56,000 bases of DNA from Bdellovibrionales bacterium. GTDB lineage: Bacteria > Bdellovibrionota > Bdellovibrionia > Bdellovibrionales > JAGQZY01. The stretch spans positions 1 through 56,000 of the forward strand of contig JAIEOS010000137.1 in the NCBI GenBank assembly GCA_019750295.1. Direction: 5' to 3'. The notes under the pieces were generated by a model that was not told the origin of the DNA, ran no database searches, and was given only the letters and a program-made list of their open reading frames with translations. Of this stretch, positions 1 to 8,976 are shown one piece after another. Made by a program: the position numbers and the translations under genes. Every line of letters starts with the position of its first letter. The first letter of the stretch is position 1.

Positions 1-162
1 ACTTTCACCTATTATCTCGAATCCATGGGAAAACAAACTCGCTTGTGGACTCGTCTTCGAGTTCCTGGTGCAAGTTGGCTTTTGAAATCTACCCTCGGCC
101 TTGGACATAAAATCATGCAAAATAAACAATTCGCCGAGATTAAACGAAGGGTAACGGCATGA
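1..162 (+). CDS. 3' end of a truncated gene, unknown function
   Basis: The first frame is open from the left edge to a TGA at 160-162 and encodes 53 residues ending EIKRRVTA. The fragment is basic, with several Arg and Lys residues and a short hydrophobic stretch (WLLKSTLGLG). It is too short to assign a family. The loose pattern resembles the C-terminal helix of SRPBCC/cyclase-like proteins, but that is only an impression. The start lies outside the window. A short gap separates it from the S1/winged-helix gene, so the two may be co-transcribed. Confidence 0.55.
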   Translation, partial: TFTYYLESMGKQTRLWTRLRVPGASWLLKSTLGLGHKIMQNKQFAEIKRRVTA

Positions 163-202
163 AGAGTTGGCATTTCTCACTGATGTGAGATATGCATGAT
201 TC

Positions 203-622
203 ATGTCGAAATACGAAAAAGGTCAAAAAGTGGATCTCGTGATTGATCGCGAAACTCCGCTGGGATTTGTCGCTCTCATTAACGATGATGTTGAGGGGCT
301 TTTATATCACAACGAGATTTTTGAGGACCTTCAACCCGGTGATGAATTGCCGGGCTACATAAGTATGGTTCGCCCCAATGGACAGATTGATCTTGTTCTC
401 CAACCGTTGGGAAAATCAGGAGCCGATGTTGTGGGCGAGCGGATTCTTGAGGTCTTAAAATCCCACAATGGATTTCTACCTCTCACCAGCAAAACAAACA
501 CCGAGGACGTCTATAGCCTTTTAGGGCTCAGTAAAAAGAAGTTTAAGTTCGCCGTGAGTGATCTCTATAAAAAAGGCCTCATCACTCTCGATAAAGATGG
601 AATTCGTTTAAAAGCCCCATAG
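203..622 (+). CDS. S1-like/winged-helix RNA-binding protein (CvfB-type, short)
   Basis: This 139-residue cytosolic protein has an N-terminal beta-rich part (residues 1-70) with S1-like features: KGQKVDLVI, a Gly-Phe-Val-Ala strand and a NGQIDLVLQP end. A C-terminal winged-helix-like part (about 75-138) contains the FLPLTSKTNTEDVYSLLGLS helices. The order S1-like then winged helix is that of the C-terminal half of CvfB/YitL RNA-binding regulators, which normally carry three S1 domains in about 280 residues. This looks like a shortened version. The ATG at 203 has only a weak purine-rich stretch upstream (GTGAGAT). RNA binding is inferred from the family. Confidence 0.75.
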   Translation: MSKYEKGQKVDLVIDRETPLGFVALINDDVEGLLYHNEIFEDLQPGDELPGYISMVRPNGQIDLVLQPLGKSGADVVGERILEVLKSHNGFLPLTSKTNTEDVYSLLGLSKKKFKFAVSDLYKKGLITLDKDGIRLKAP

Positions 623-670
623 ACGCGAGGGCAGGATTGCTCCTCCTCCCATTATTTGCTACTGTTCTGT

Positions 671-1774
671 ATGCGCACTCGCCAAATCCTTCCGAGCTTA
701 ATTATTTTTGTATCTACACTCAGCCTGATCCATTATTTTATTTTCGCGATCACCGCGATGGATCTTCCCGAGGCACTTCATCCCCTGCTCATTGCGCTGA
801 TGATGGCCGGTTTGATTTCGATTCCCGTCGGTCTTCTGGGGAGCCACGGCTCATGGCGCCAGCGACTGCGCCCACTGACGTATTTTGCTTATTTTTGGGT
901 TGGATTTTTCTTTCTGACATTTTCTTTTGTATTAGTCCAAGCCGTGATTCTGCTCTTCGTCGACCATGAGTATTCTTATTGGCCTTGGATCGCGGCGATT
1001 TTGGCCTGCATTTGGTCGATTTTTCAAGCGCTAAAACCTCCCCGCATTGTCAGCTATGAGCTCGACGGGCCTGCAGCGATGAAGGATCTGACCCTCGTGC
1101 AAATTTCGGATCTTCATATAGGAATTCCTTTTTTAAATACAAAGTGGTTGGCTCAACAAGTCTCTCGCATCAACGAACTGCGACCTGATTTTGTGGCGAT
1201 CACGGGCGATTTAGCCGACGGTCCTTTCCAACAAGTGGCTCCGGCACTGGAGCCGCTAGCGTCCCTAAAACCTTTGCAAAAGAAATTTTACGTCACAGGA
1301 AATCATGAATTCATTCGCGGAGGCGATTGGGAAACACGTTTAACGGAGTTAGGATTTACCATCCTCCATAATACTCACGAAATTTTCGAAAACGCGGGGG
1401 GAAAATTTTTGATCGCTGGCGTTCCGGATCGTGTGATACTGAGTCGCGGCTCACAGTTTGAGTCCTCACCGTCAAAAGCTTTGGCCTCTAACGAAAGCGT
1501 CGACTACAAAATTTTACTGGCGCACGAGCCTAGATCTATTTTTCATTTGGGTCGGGAGACCTGTGATCTCTTGCTCTCCGGCCACACCCACGGTGGACAA
1601 ATTTTTCCATTTGCTCTGCTCGTACGTTTGGCACAACCTGTGGTTCGAGGATTTAAGAAAATGAATGGAGTCTTGGTGTTTGCCCATATGGGTACCGGAT
1701 TTTGGGGACCGCCCATGCGCTGGCTCACACGCTCAGAGATTGTGGTCTTTCGCTGGCGAACTCGATCATTCTAA
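671..1774 (+). CDS. membrane-anchored metallophosphoesterase (YkuE/YaeI-like)
   Basis: The product is a calcineurin-like phosphoesterase with an N-terminal membrane region. Several hydrophobic helices fill about residues 5-115. The catalytic domain follows with the metal-binding motifs in order: ISDLHIG (D-x-H), TGDLADG (GD), VTGNHEF (GNHE), LAHEP and SGHTHGGQ (GHxH). This is the arrangement of YkuE/YaeI-type enzymes, some of which hydrolyse UDP-diacylglucosamine or other phospho-lipid substrates; the substrate here cannot be read from sequence. The ATG at 671 is preferred. A TTG at 656 in the same frame would add five residues, and neither has a strong Shine-Dalgarno. Confidence 0.88.
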   Translation: MRTRQILPSLIIFVSTLSLIHYFIFAITAMDLPEALHPLLIALMMAGLISIPVGLLGSHGSWRQRLRPLTYFAYFWVGFFFLTFSFVLVQAVILLFVDHEYSYWPWIAAILACIWSIFQALKPPRIVSYELDGPAAMKDLTLVQISDLHIGIPFLNTKWLAQQVSRINELRPDFVAITGDLADGPFQQVAPALEPLASLKPLQKKFYVTGNHEFIRGGDWETRLTELGFTILHNTHEIFENAGGKFLIAGVPDRVILSRGSQFESSPSKALASNESVDYKILLAHEPRSIFHLGRETCDLLLSGHTHGGQIFPFALLVRLAQPVVRGFKKMNGVLVFAHMGTGFWGPPMRWLTRSEIVVFRWRTRSF

Positions 1775-1784
1775 GGAATAAATT

Positions 1785-1973
1785 ATGGACGAATCCGAAT
1801 TTGAAGGCACATTAGTCTTAGAGAAAATTTCAGAAATCGGTAAACTCGATGAATTTTTCGCGGCGATGGACGCCGATGATTTTAAATCTGCAGTCCTGCT
1901 GATGAGAAGAGCGGGAGTCGACTCCGAGACCATCCAGCTTGTGCTTCAAAAAATGAATGACGGAGAGATTTAA
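1785..1973 (+). CDS. small acidic protein, unknown
   Basis: A 62-residue acidic, probably helical protein. It begins ten bases after the phosphoesterase stop, with an AAGGA ribosome-binding site well placed before the ATG at 1785, so it is probably translated from the same message. The sequence has Asp/Glu-rich helices and a motif like a short protein-interaction helix (SAVLLMRRAGVDSETIQLVL). I do not recognise a family. Good Shine-Dalgarno placement and tight packing are the main evidence that it is real. Confidence 0.65.
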   Translation: MDESEFEGTLVLEKISEIGKLDEFFAAMDADDFKSAVLLMRRAGVDSETIQLVLQKMNDGEI

Positions 1974-2019
1974 CAAAACTCAAGTTGCGACCTCACTGGA
2001 TTTCTCCTATGATTTAGAA

Positions 2020-2763
2020 ATGCAGAATTGGCTAATAAGTCTCCTCCTTCTCAATATAAGCCTCCCCGCCTTCGCCCAAGAGCCAGTTCTTCCAAACAAC
2101 GAAGAGCTGTCGGTGGATTGCAGAACCTGGATTAAAAGAGACGCCGCCGGGAAAGATCTCTCCAAATATAAATACTTAAAACAAAAAGAAGGCGTTTCCT
2201 ACATCAATAACGAACTTAAACTTTTTGTTTCGTTCTTAGATAACGAATTTTACTACGGCACAAAAGAAAAAGACGTCGGTGTCTTTTCCACGAGCACCGG
2301 CCTGGTGTTCAAACGAACCCAGGGCATTGAGATGATGCAGAATCCAGCAGGTCTCATGCTAGTGATGACCGAGGTCGTCAACGGCCTCTGGGCAACAAAT
2401 GCGGACGGAACGGCCTTACGATTTTTTAACGAAGCCGCAAAGAAGAAATACTTTGGACTCCTCTGCGATAAAAAAACGAAGTGCCAGCTGATGGATTTTG
2501 ATAAAAAGAAAAAACCCATCAACAGCGATGCGCTGATCTTTGAGGCGCAAGAATCTTTCCCCATTCTTGAGTTCGAAGCCCTTGCCGATAAAACCTGCAG
2601 TCTTGTCCAGTCGGAAAAGTTAAATAAAGAGCTCCAACACTTTTTAAAATCTTGTCGGTTAAAAGCCCCTCGCTCCTTCGCCCCCAAAGACATGAAGAAA
2701 CTCTGTGCAAATATGCGAGAAACCATTAAACCTTTACTTAAAACGAGAACCCGACCTCTCTAA
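2020..2763 (+). CDS. secreted protein of unknown function
   Basis: The 247-residue product starts with a clear signal peptide (MQNWLISLLLLNISLPAFA, then QEP), so the ATG at 2020 is chosen. An ATG at 1957 would put 21 polar residues in front of the signal sequence. The mature protein is Lys-rich with six Cys residues in several short patches (VDCRTW, LLCDKKTKC, DKTCSL, KSCRL, KLCAN), which suggests disulfides in the periplasm. No known domain is recognised. It follows the small acidic gene by 46 bases. Confidence 0.7.
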   Translation: MQNWLISLLLLNISLPAFAQEPVLPNNEELSVDCRTWIKRDAAGKDLSKYKYLKQKEGVSYINNELKLFVSFLDNEFYYGTKEKDVGVFSTSTGLVFKRTQGIEMMQNPAGLMLVMTEVVNGLWATNADGTALRFFNEAAKKKYFGLLCDKKTKCQLMDFDKKKKPINSDALIFEAQESFPILEFEALADKTCSLVQSEKLNKELQHFLKSCRLKAPRSFAPKDMKKLCANMRETIKPLLKTRTRPL

Positions 2764-2795
2764 TCATTTAACCATAAACAACCAGGAGATCTTCA

Positions 2796-3227
2796 ATGAC
2801 AAAACCCGAAAAAATTCTTTATACGGCGACCGCGAAATCCACGGGAGGGCGCGATGGTACATCAGCATCTGACGACGGACGCTTGTCTGTCACCTTATCA
2901 ACACCTAAATCCCTCGGGGGCAATGACGGGCCAGGGACAAATCCCGAGCAAATGTTTGCGGCAGGATACTCCGCATGTTTTATCGGAGCGATGAAGTTCG
3001 TAGCGATGACCAATAAAATTAAACTTCCCGACGGCTTTTTTGTCGAAGCGAAAGTGGGTATCGGTCCTATTCCAGGAGGCTTTGGTCTTAAAGTGGATAT
3101 GAATGTTTCCCTTAAAGGCATGTCATCGGAGCAAGCGAACGACATTGTCCAAAAAGCGCACGGCGTGTGCCCCTACTCCAACGCCACTCGAAATAACATC
3201 GAAGTAAATTTTAACGTCCATACTTAA
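2796..3227 (+). CDS. ohr: organic hydroperoxide resistance protein (Ohr/OsmC family)
   Basis: A 143-residue cytosolic thiol peroxidase that reduces organic and lipid hydroperoxides. The two redox cysteines of the family are present: Cys61 in AAGYSACF and Cys125 in HGVCPYSNATR. The GxxxGTNPEQ segment before the first Cys and the overall length fit Ohr rather than OsmC. An AGGAG ribosome-binding site lies at 2781-2785 before the ATG. In other bacteria ohr is often controlled by the MarR-type sensor OhrR; no regulator gene is adjacent here. Confidence 0.93.
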   Translation: MTKPEKILYTATAKSTGGRDGTSASDDGRLSVTLSTPKSLGGNDGPGTNPEQMFAAGYSACFIGAMKFVAMTNKIKLPDGFFVEAKVGIGPIPGGFGLKVDMNVSLKGMSSEQANDIVQKAHGVCPYSNATRNNIEVNFNVHT

Positions 3228-3271
3228 ACGGATTTCATAGGCAAAATTTCGGGTCGCCCTCTAAGTACACA

Positions 3272-4540
3272 TTATCTGCAGATGATTTGCGAACGCGGTC
3301 CTCGGGGAACTTGGGGCACACAGAAAAGTCCTGATCCCTGGCCCGAATCAGCAAACTGAAGTCCAGTCGATCCGAAATCCTGCTGGCCTAAACTATTGAG
3401 GTGGCTAATAAATTGAGAACCCACATTGGATCCCCAAGGCGAGGGATTCACATGCATATTTTTTAAAGGAATCACCTCAACCGCAGATAATTTTATTTGA
3501 CGATGCCCCTGGGAATTTTTGACCACAGAAAGATAAACTTTCGCAAATAATCCATATCGATTCCAAAGGGGTTTATCCATGTAATTTTGGCCACCGAGAA
3601 AAAGAAAATTTCCAAGACCAAAAAACGAAAGTTTATTATTTTGCCAACGGACCGCACGAACATTGTGGGAATGATGGCCAATGATTAGATCGACTCCGTA
3701 GGCTTCGGCCATATCAAACTTCATAATTACACGTCGATTCTCGCGGCGTTGGCGAGAGTCCTCCGGAGGGTTTTTAGGATTCACGTAAGCGGCTAATTCG
3801 GTTCCCTCGTGAAGGGATAGGATTCGAAAATCGGCGGGGGCGTCTCTTAGATTTTCGAGAACCTTTCGGTAATCGGAGTAATCGGCGCAAGGAGAACCCG
3901 CGGTTTCATTCTGCCCGTTTGCACAGCGGCGGACCGATAACATACCTATACTATTTTCAGTAGGACGCCCGCGATCTTCTCGCCCGTCCCCCTTCATACC
4001 CATCGCTGCGAATGCAATGCGAATTCCTTTATAGTTAATAATCTCGGGAGTTGTTGTCTCGCGAACCGACCCAATTCCAGAAAATGAAAACGGAAGTTGT
4101 TTCTCAATCCGACGGAGGTTTTTGTAGGATTCATTGAGACCTTCCTGTCCAAAATCGGTCGCATGATTGTTGGCCAGCGAAATCAAATTAAATCCTCTCT
4201 CGCGAACGAGGTACTCAAGACCCGCAGGATGACTTCGCTGACTGAATTTTTGATCCGTCGTTAAATCTCTTCGATCCGTAACAACACTCTCCATATTCAA
4301 AAAATTAAAATCATTATCGCTGGTGAGAGGCTTCAAACCCGCCGTCATCTCTTCCCACGTATAAAAACGCCCATAAGTCGCACCCCGGGGATTGACCTCG
4401 GTCACTCCGGTGCGAGACAACGAGACATCGCCCCCCATCCCGATCACGATTTCGTCAACGGCGGGCGCCGCGGCCCAAATTGGGCAGTCAGGTGTTAATA
4501 AACTGATCAACAGAATCATAAAAAGAGGGTGTTTCTTCAT
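3272..4540 (-). CDS. CapA-family secreted metallophosphatase-like protein
   Basis: The 422-residue product has a signal peptide (MKKHPLFMILLISLL...A), which fixes the start at 4540; an upstream in-frame start would add 16 residues before it. The mature part shows CapA/PGA_cap motifs: GMGGDVSLSR near the N-terminus, NMESVV, SLANNHATDFG, LSLHEG and GHHSHNVRAV. These match the calcineurin-like fold of the poly-gamma-glutamate capsule protein CapA. No capBC genes are nearby, so a capsule role is not supported; a periplasmic phosphoesterase or surface-polymer role is possible. It is convergent with ohr. Confidence 0.85.
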   Translation of the reverse strand: MKKHPLFMILLISLLTPDCPIWAAAPAVDEIVIGMGGDVSLSRTGVTEVNPRGATYGRFYTWEEMTAGLKPLTSDNDFNFLNMESVVTDRRDLTTDQKFSQRSHPAGLEYLVRERGFNLISLANNHATDFGQEGLNESYKNLRRIEKQLPFSFSGIGSVRETTTPEIINYKGIRIAFAAMGMKGDGREDRGRPTENSIGMLSVRRCANGQNETAGSPCADYSDYRKVLENLRDAPADFRILSLHEGTELAAYVNPKNPPEDSRQRRENRRVIMKFDMAEAYGVDLIIGHHSHNVRAVRWQNNKLSFFGLGNFLFLGGQNYMDKPLWNRYGLFAKVYLSVVKNSQGHRQIKLSAVEVIPLKNMHVNPSPWGSNVGSQFISHLNSLGQQDFGSTGLQFADSGQGSGLFCVPQVPRGPRSQIICR

Positions 4541-4594
4541 AAAACATAGGCAATACACTTTAAATGCCAAGAGGTTCGCCTGAAGCACCCGAGA

Positions 4595-4636
4595 ATAAAA
4601 AAACCTGAGCAGGGGAAGGACTCCTTCTGCCCAGGT
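4595..4636 (-). terminator. intrinsic terminator of the alcohol dehydrogenase operon
   Basis: On the minus strand a GC-rich hairpin (arms ACCTGGGCAG and CTGCTCAGGT, with further pairing of AAGGA to TCCTT) is followed by a run of seven T. It lies about 90 bases downstream of the dehydrogenase stop and upstream of the capA-like gene, so it should insulate the two. Confidence 0.8.
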
Positions 4637-4724
4637 CTAAGCTGTCTTCCTGGCCACACCTTAACCATACGAAGACAACCAAATCTCATGTTGTGTTTGT
4701 CGTACAATTCATAACCGATCTTAT

Positions 4725-5897
4725 CTAGTGCATATCGATAATGACTTTAATGCAGTCATCTTTTTTATCGTTAAACGTTTTGTACGCTTCGGGACTTTGA
4801 TCGATTTTTATCTTATGAGTGATCACAAATGACGGATCGATCTCTTCATTGAGAATTCGATCGAGCAAAGGCTTCATATATTTCTGAGTGTGAGTCTGAC
4901 CCATCTTAAACGTCAGCCCCTTTCCGAAAGCCGCGCCAAAAGGGACTTTGTCGAGGAGACCACCGTAGACGCCGGGAATCGATACGGTTCCCCCCTTGCG
5001 ACAGCTTTGAATGGCTTGGCGTAGAGCATCGGGACGATCGGTCGCCATAAAAGTGGCCGCCTTCACTCGATCAAGAAGAGCCGTCACGGTATGCCCATGG
5101 GCTTCAAGTCCGACGGCATCAATACAGGAGTCAGGTCCGATGCCACCTGTGCGATAGTTGATTTCGTCGAGAATCCCGTCACCCTCGTCAAAGTTGATGG
5201 TCTCCGCCCCAGCGTCTCGTGCCATTTTTAATCGCCCTTCGTAATGGTCTATACTGATCACTCTTTCTGCCCCTAACATAAATGCAGAACGGATTGCCAT
5301 TTGACCCACGGGACCAGCGCCCCAGATCGCAACGGTATCTCCACGTTTAATATTTGCATTCTCTGCAGCCATGTAACCGGTCGGAAAAATATCACTCAGG
5401 AATAAGACTTTCTCATCGGGAATTCCCGCAGGAATGACCAATGAGTTCGTATCCACAAAAGGAACGCGAATGAATTCAGCCTGACCGCCGGCATATCCTC
5501 CGTAGATGTGCGAATATCCAAAAAGAGCTGATCCACCATGCGCGTACATCGTATCGGCAATCACTGCGTTGGGATTGGTGTTCTCACAAAAAGAATATTC
5601 ATCATCACTACAGTGAGAACAGTGACCACAAGCGATATCAAAAGGGATGACAATTTTATCTCCAACTTTGACGGTGGACACCATTGGTCCGACTTCGACA
5701 ACTTCTCCCATAGTTTCATGACCCATGATATCGCCCTTTTGCATCGTCGGAATATAACCATCATAAAGATGGAGATCCGATCCACAAATGGCGGCCGTGG
5801 TCACTTTGATAATGGCATCGTGCGGATTAAGAATTCGAGGGTCTTTCACATTTTTAACTTGGATGGAGTGTTTTCCTTCCCAACATAGTGCTTTCAT
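4725..5897 (-). CDS. zinc-dependent alcohol dehydrogenase, formaldehyde-dehydrogenase-like
   Basis: A 390-residue MDR-superfamily oxidoreductase. Catalytic zinc ligands are Cys38 ([13 protein letters not shown]) with His60-Glu61 (GHE). The structural zinc site has four cysteines (Cys90, 93, 96, 104) in CGHCSHC and SFC. The nucleotide fold carries GAGPVGQMA near residue 195. The length and the GSDLH-type substrate region place it with glutathione-independent formaldehyde dehydrogenase-like enzymes; the substrate is not determined. A strong AAAGGAG precedes the ATG. It is the second gene of an operon with the SRPBCC gene, 16 bases downstream of it. Confidence 0.9.
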   Translation of the reverse strand: MKALCWEGKHSIQVKNVKDPRILNPHDAIIKVTTAAICGSDLHLYDGYIPTMQKGDIMGHETMGEVVEVGPMVSTVKVGDKIVIPFDIACGHCSHCSDDEYSFCENTNPNAVIADTMYAHGGSALFGYSHIYGGYAGGQAEFIRVPFVDTNSLVIPAGIPDEKVLFLSDIFPTGYMAAENANIKRGDTVAIWGAGPVGQMAIRSAFMLGAERVISIDHYEGRLKMARDAGAETINFDEGDGILDEINYRTGGIGPDSCIDAVGLEAHGHTVTALLDRVKAATFMATDRPDALRQAIQSCRKGGTVSIPGVYGGLLDKVPFGAAFGKGLTFKMGQTHTQKYMKPLLDRILNEEIDPSFVITHKIKIDQSPEAYKTFNDKKDDCIKVIIDMH

Positions 5898-5913
5898 AAA
5901 TTCTCCTTTTTTA

Positions 5914-6447
5914 TTAGTGGGTCGTTATTAAATCTTCGGAGCGACCGCTGGGTTGGCCTTCGGTCGTTGGCACTTCACCCGTTTCCATAAACGCTTTTAA
6001 ACGACGTAAAATAATATAAGCCTTTGACTCTGAGTCTTTCAGCATCAGTTTTGTCACCGCATCTTTTATCTCCTCCAGTGATCCATCCAACTTAAATTTG
6101 AGAGCGACAATAGTTCCGCGCTTGGCTTGAGCTTTAACCATAGCAAAAGCCCCGATCACTTTAATATTGTCGGTAGTTGTTCCGCTCCAAATCACCAACT
6201 CCTGAGTCCGTTGAAGTGTGATTTGACAATGACTGATGTCTTTCATAAAACCCGAATAGTGACGTGAATCCGTAAGAAACTTATAGACGTCTTCAATCGG
6301 CTTGGAAATGGTCGTCATTTGTGGACGAACTTTTTGAAAGTCGTGATCGAATAAATCTTGAGGAAAAATCTCCGCAATCATGATGGGCTTTGCCTGCGAT
6401 CGCGGAGAAGTCTTCCGACTTTTCTGATAAATTAAATTTTGATCCAT
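5914..6447 (-). CDS. SRPBCC-family protein paired with alcohol dehydrogenase
   Basis: The 177-residue protein has the START/SRPBCC pattern: [19 protein letters not shown], a lysine-rich helix and a C-terminal [22 protein letters not shown] tail typical of cyclase/dehydrase-like SRPBCC proteins found next to zinc alcohol dehydrogenases. These proteins form a hydrophobic pocket and bind lipophilic ligands; the ligand here is unknown. A perfect AGGAGG sits before the ATG. It is the first gene of the operon, so the promoter should lie in 6448-6590. Confidence 0.82.
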   Translation of the reverse strand: MDQNLIYQKSRKTSPRSQAKPIMIAEIFPQDLFDHDFQKVRPQMTTISKPIEDVYKFLTDSRHYSGFMKDISHCQITLQRTQELVIWSGTTTDNIKVIGAFAMVKAQAKRGTIVALKFKLDGSLEEIKDAVTKLMLKDSESKAYIILRRLKAFMETGEVPTTEGQPSGRSEDLITTH

Positions 6448-6478
6448 TTTGCCTCCTTGAGAGGGAAGTTAGTCCCAA

Positions 6479-6492
6479 AATTAGAACTAATT
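6479..6492. promoter_or_regulatory. 14-bp palindrome, possible operator of the SRPBCC-adh operon
   Basis: AATTAG and CTAATT flank two bases about 32 bases upstream of the SRPBCC start. A TATATT lies just upstream of it on the minus strand and could be a -10 element, although no good -35 is visible. The placement fits repressor binding over the start of transcription. No regulator gene is adjacent. Confidence 0.4.
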
Positions 6493-6590
6493 CCCTAATA
6501 TAAAGAAGGTAGGTGCACAGAGTGTGCCCTAAAAAAAATTATAAGAATCCCACTCAATATTCAGCGTCGACGAACTGCCCCATGACTGAG

Positions 6591-8258
6591 CTACGGATCA
6601 GCGGGAAAGGGATTTTGACAACCTTTGACATGGTCCGAGAGGGTGCTGAAAAGTTCTGTACTGTTGATAGGCTTAGTTAGATGTCCGTTGCATCCGACCG
6701 AATGAGTGAGTTCTCGCTCCTCGGCCATAGCATGGGCAGTTAAAGCGACAATAGGTTTACTGTAGCCTGACCCTCGCAAAATTCGAGTGGCTTCATAACC
6801 ATCCATCAGTGGCATTTGAATATCCATAAGAACAATATCAAAGTTCTTTTCATTCGTTCTCTCTAAAACTTGCACCCCATTACTGACAACTTCAACGTTA
6901 GCGCCAGTTTTTTCTAGAATTTTTTTAATAATATACTGATTGTCAGGACAATCCTCGGCTAACAGGATGTTCACGCCACAAAGATCTGGAATAAAATCTT
7001 GAGGCATTGCGATTTTAAAAGGGCTTTTATTGCTCTTTGGTCCTCTCGCCTTAAAAGTAATTGAAAATGTGCTCCCCGATTTCTTTATATTTTCCCGAAT
7101 TTGAATATCTCCACCCAAAGCTCGAGCTAACCTACGCGAAAGAGCTAAACCTAGCCCGGTTCCACCAAATCTCCGATTGGTACTTGTCTCAGCCTGCGCG
7201 AAGGGCTCAAACAATTTTTCTCTTTGATCGTGAGTAAGGCCAATTCCCGTGTCAACCACGTCAATCGTAAAATTATGCCAATCCTCGTCTGAGGAAGAGC
7301 TCACGGAAATAGTTACTCCTCCCTTGGATGTAAACTTAATCGCATTGCCGATAATGTTCACCAATACCTGCCGCAGCCTAACGGGGTCAGAGCAGATTAA
7401 TTTTGGGACTTTATTATTGATGTTCAAAATCAAATACAACTGCTTCTCCCGCATCTGTTCGCGAAAAAGATCAATGACTTCGTCTAGCAGTACTACAAAT
7501 GAAAACTCCACACATTCAATTTCTAGGCGGCCCGCCTCTACCTTAGATAAATCTAAAATATCGTCGATAATACGAGTCAGCGCCTTGCCGTTACGAGAAA
7601 TGGTATCAATAAAACGAACTCTTTCGACGTTTGTAACATTGGAATCCTTTAATAAATCTGTAAATCCTATTATGGCTCCGAGGGGAGTGCGAATCTCGTG
7701 GCTCATATTTGCGAGAAAAGCCGATTTAACCTTGTTGGCCCGTTCGGCCTCGTCTTTCGCTTCCTTTAAATTTTCGGCGGCTCGTTTTTTCTCGGTCACA
7801 TTTATTGTTATTCCAGTAAGACGGTAGGGCTTACCGAGTTTATTGCAATAAGCTCTGCCCTTCGCATTGATCCAGATGATTTCTCCGCTGGGTCTCACGA
7901 CGCGATACTCGACATCGTAGGGAAGATTTTGAAAGGTCGCCTTCTGAATTTCGTCCCAGATCCGATCTCGATCATCCCGATGAATTCGAGCGAGAGATTC
8001 TTCTAATGAATGTTTATAGCTCGACGGATCAATCCCCCAATCATTCATCAGAGTCTCGCTGATGTCGGCGTAACCCGTTTCCGCGTTCCAGTCCCAATAA
8101 CCTATACTTCCTGAGATACTTAGGAGATCCCTAGTCTCACTTAACGAACAACGTAGCTCAGCATTTTCTGCTTCGAGAATACCTATTTTCTTCCTCAAAC
8201 TAAGATTTTCATCTTGAATTCGAGAAGGAGAATTGTTGAGGTTTACCTCGGTCTTCAT
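6591..8258 (-). CDS. cytosolic PAS hybrid histidine kinase
   Basis: A 555-residue hybrid kinase without membrane segments. Order: short coiled coil (15-42), PAS_3-type sensor (about 45-155; YWDWNAETG, HRDDRDRIW, ITINVTEKK), HisKA with phospho-acceptor His187 in [11 protein letters not shown], HATPase ([26 protein letters not shown]), and a C-terminal receiver (about 430-548) with acceptor Asp479 in LMDIQMP and Lys in LTKP. The output must be an Hpt protein or receiver elsewhere. It lies 155 bases downstream of the DUF5985 gene in the same direction and may be the last member of that operon or have its own promoter. Confidence 0.92.
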   Translation of the reverse strand: MKTEVNLNNSPSRIQDENLSLRKKIGILEAENAELRCSLSETRDLLSISGSIGYWDWNAETGYADISETLMNDWGIDPSSYKHSLEESLARIHRDDRDRIWDEIQKATFQNLPYDVEYRVVRPSGEIIWINAKGRAYCNKLGKPYRLTGITINVTEKKRAAENLKEAKDEAERANKVKSAFLANMSHEIRTPLGAIIGFTDLLKDSNVTNVERVRFIDTISRNGKALTRIIDDILDLSKVEAGRLEIECVEFSFVVLLDEVIDLFREQMREKQLYLILNINNKVPKLICSDPVRLRQVLVNIIGNAIKFTSKGGVTISVSSSSDEDWHNFTIDVVDTGIGLTHDQREKLFEPFAQAETSTNRRFGGTGLGLALSRRLARALGGDIQIRENIKKSGSTFSITFKARGPKSNKSPFKIAMPQDFIPDLCGVNILLAEDCPDNQYIIKKILEKTGANVEVVSNGVQVLERTNEKNFDIVLMDIQMPLMDGYEATRILRGSGYSKPIVALTAHAMAEERELTHSVGCNGHLTKPINSTELFSTLSDHVKGCQNPFPADP

Positions 8259-8413
8259 TGGTCTCCAGCTACTAAATAACCTTTATTTTATACATAGAAC
8301 GATTCCACACTTTCAAGAAAATTGATAAATAGATTGAAATATCACGGTGAGCAAAATATCTTTTTACAGTTTATTAATAAAAACTAACTTATATCGACGA
8401 TTAAGTATCGAAT

Positions 8414-8713
8414 CTAGCGTTTTAAAGTCGCTCTGTTCTTCTCGAAAATTGCGATCAGTATAAGAAGAAATGCGAACAGGCGTAAAAGATAGACCCAACT
8501 GTTGGACTCGGCAATATTGGCATTCGCAGTAGCTCCATAAACCTCTCGAACTACGAGCAGCACAACGCGCTCAATCGCTAAAATCCAACTGGCAAAGCAG
8601 AAAAATAAAAAAAATCGGTCCTTTGACACGCGCCAAAATTTTAAAAAAAACAGACCCGACGCTGCGAAAGAGGCCATACATATTCCCGATAGAAAATCCG
8701 CGATGGGTAACAT
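8414..8713 (-). CDS. DUF5985-family small membrane protein (second copy)
   Basis: The roughly 99-residue product has about three hydrophobic helices, with the FFLKFWRVSKDRFFLFF motif and the C-terminal YLLRLFAFLLILIAIFEKNR that are typical of DUF5985. The ATG at 8713 shares its first base region with the stop of the upstream gene; an in-frame start five codons upstream is less likely. The function of the family is unknown. It sits at the end of a tight row with another DUF5985 gene, a winged-helix gene and two hybrid kinases. Confidence 0.8.
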   Translation of the reverse strand: MLPIADFLSGICMASFAASGLFFLKFWRVSKDRFFLFFCFASWILAIERVVLLVVREVYGATANANIAESNSWVYLLRLFAFLLILIAIFEKNRATLKR

Positions 8714-8976
8714 TATGTGACCTCCCAAATCAAACCAAACAGCAGAAGCATTCCACCTGCAGCGCTACAAACATTTCTCCACATCGGACCTTGAAAATCC
8801 GTATTCGGGAGCAATATGAGATCAATAAATAAAATCGTGTTACTAATAGCTAGGAAGCCGAAGCAACAACAACTCCACAATAAAAGTATAGTCGGGGTTC
8901 TCTTGTAACCCATAAATAGCATGATCGCGCAGGCTGTACTCATGAGCGCACATAAAATGTAAACGATTTCAGCCAT
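8713..8976 (-). CDS. DUF5985-family small membrane protein (first copy)
   Basis: An 87-residue protein with three hydrophobic segments. It has the pattern I recall for the companion DUF5985 subtype: a YILCALMSTACAIML first helix, a GYKRT turn, LLLWSCCCFGFLAISN, a FIDLILLP segment and a C-terminal LFGLIWE. The ATG at 8976 overlaps the end of the winged-helix gene by eight bases and its stop touches the next start, so the three are translationally coupled. The function is unknown; a membrane-sensor or adaptor role for the adjacent kinases is inference from context. Confidence 0.75.
   Translation of the reverse strand: MAEIVYILCALMSTACAIMLFMGYKRTPTILLLWSCCCFGFLAISNTILFIDLILLPNTDFQGPMWRNVCSAAGGMLLLFGLIWEVT

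Noticed and set aside
637-969. 110-codon open frame overlapping the phosphoesterase gene
   Set aside because: The overlapping frame encodes a protein with clear catalytic motifs; this one has none.
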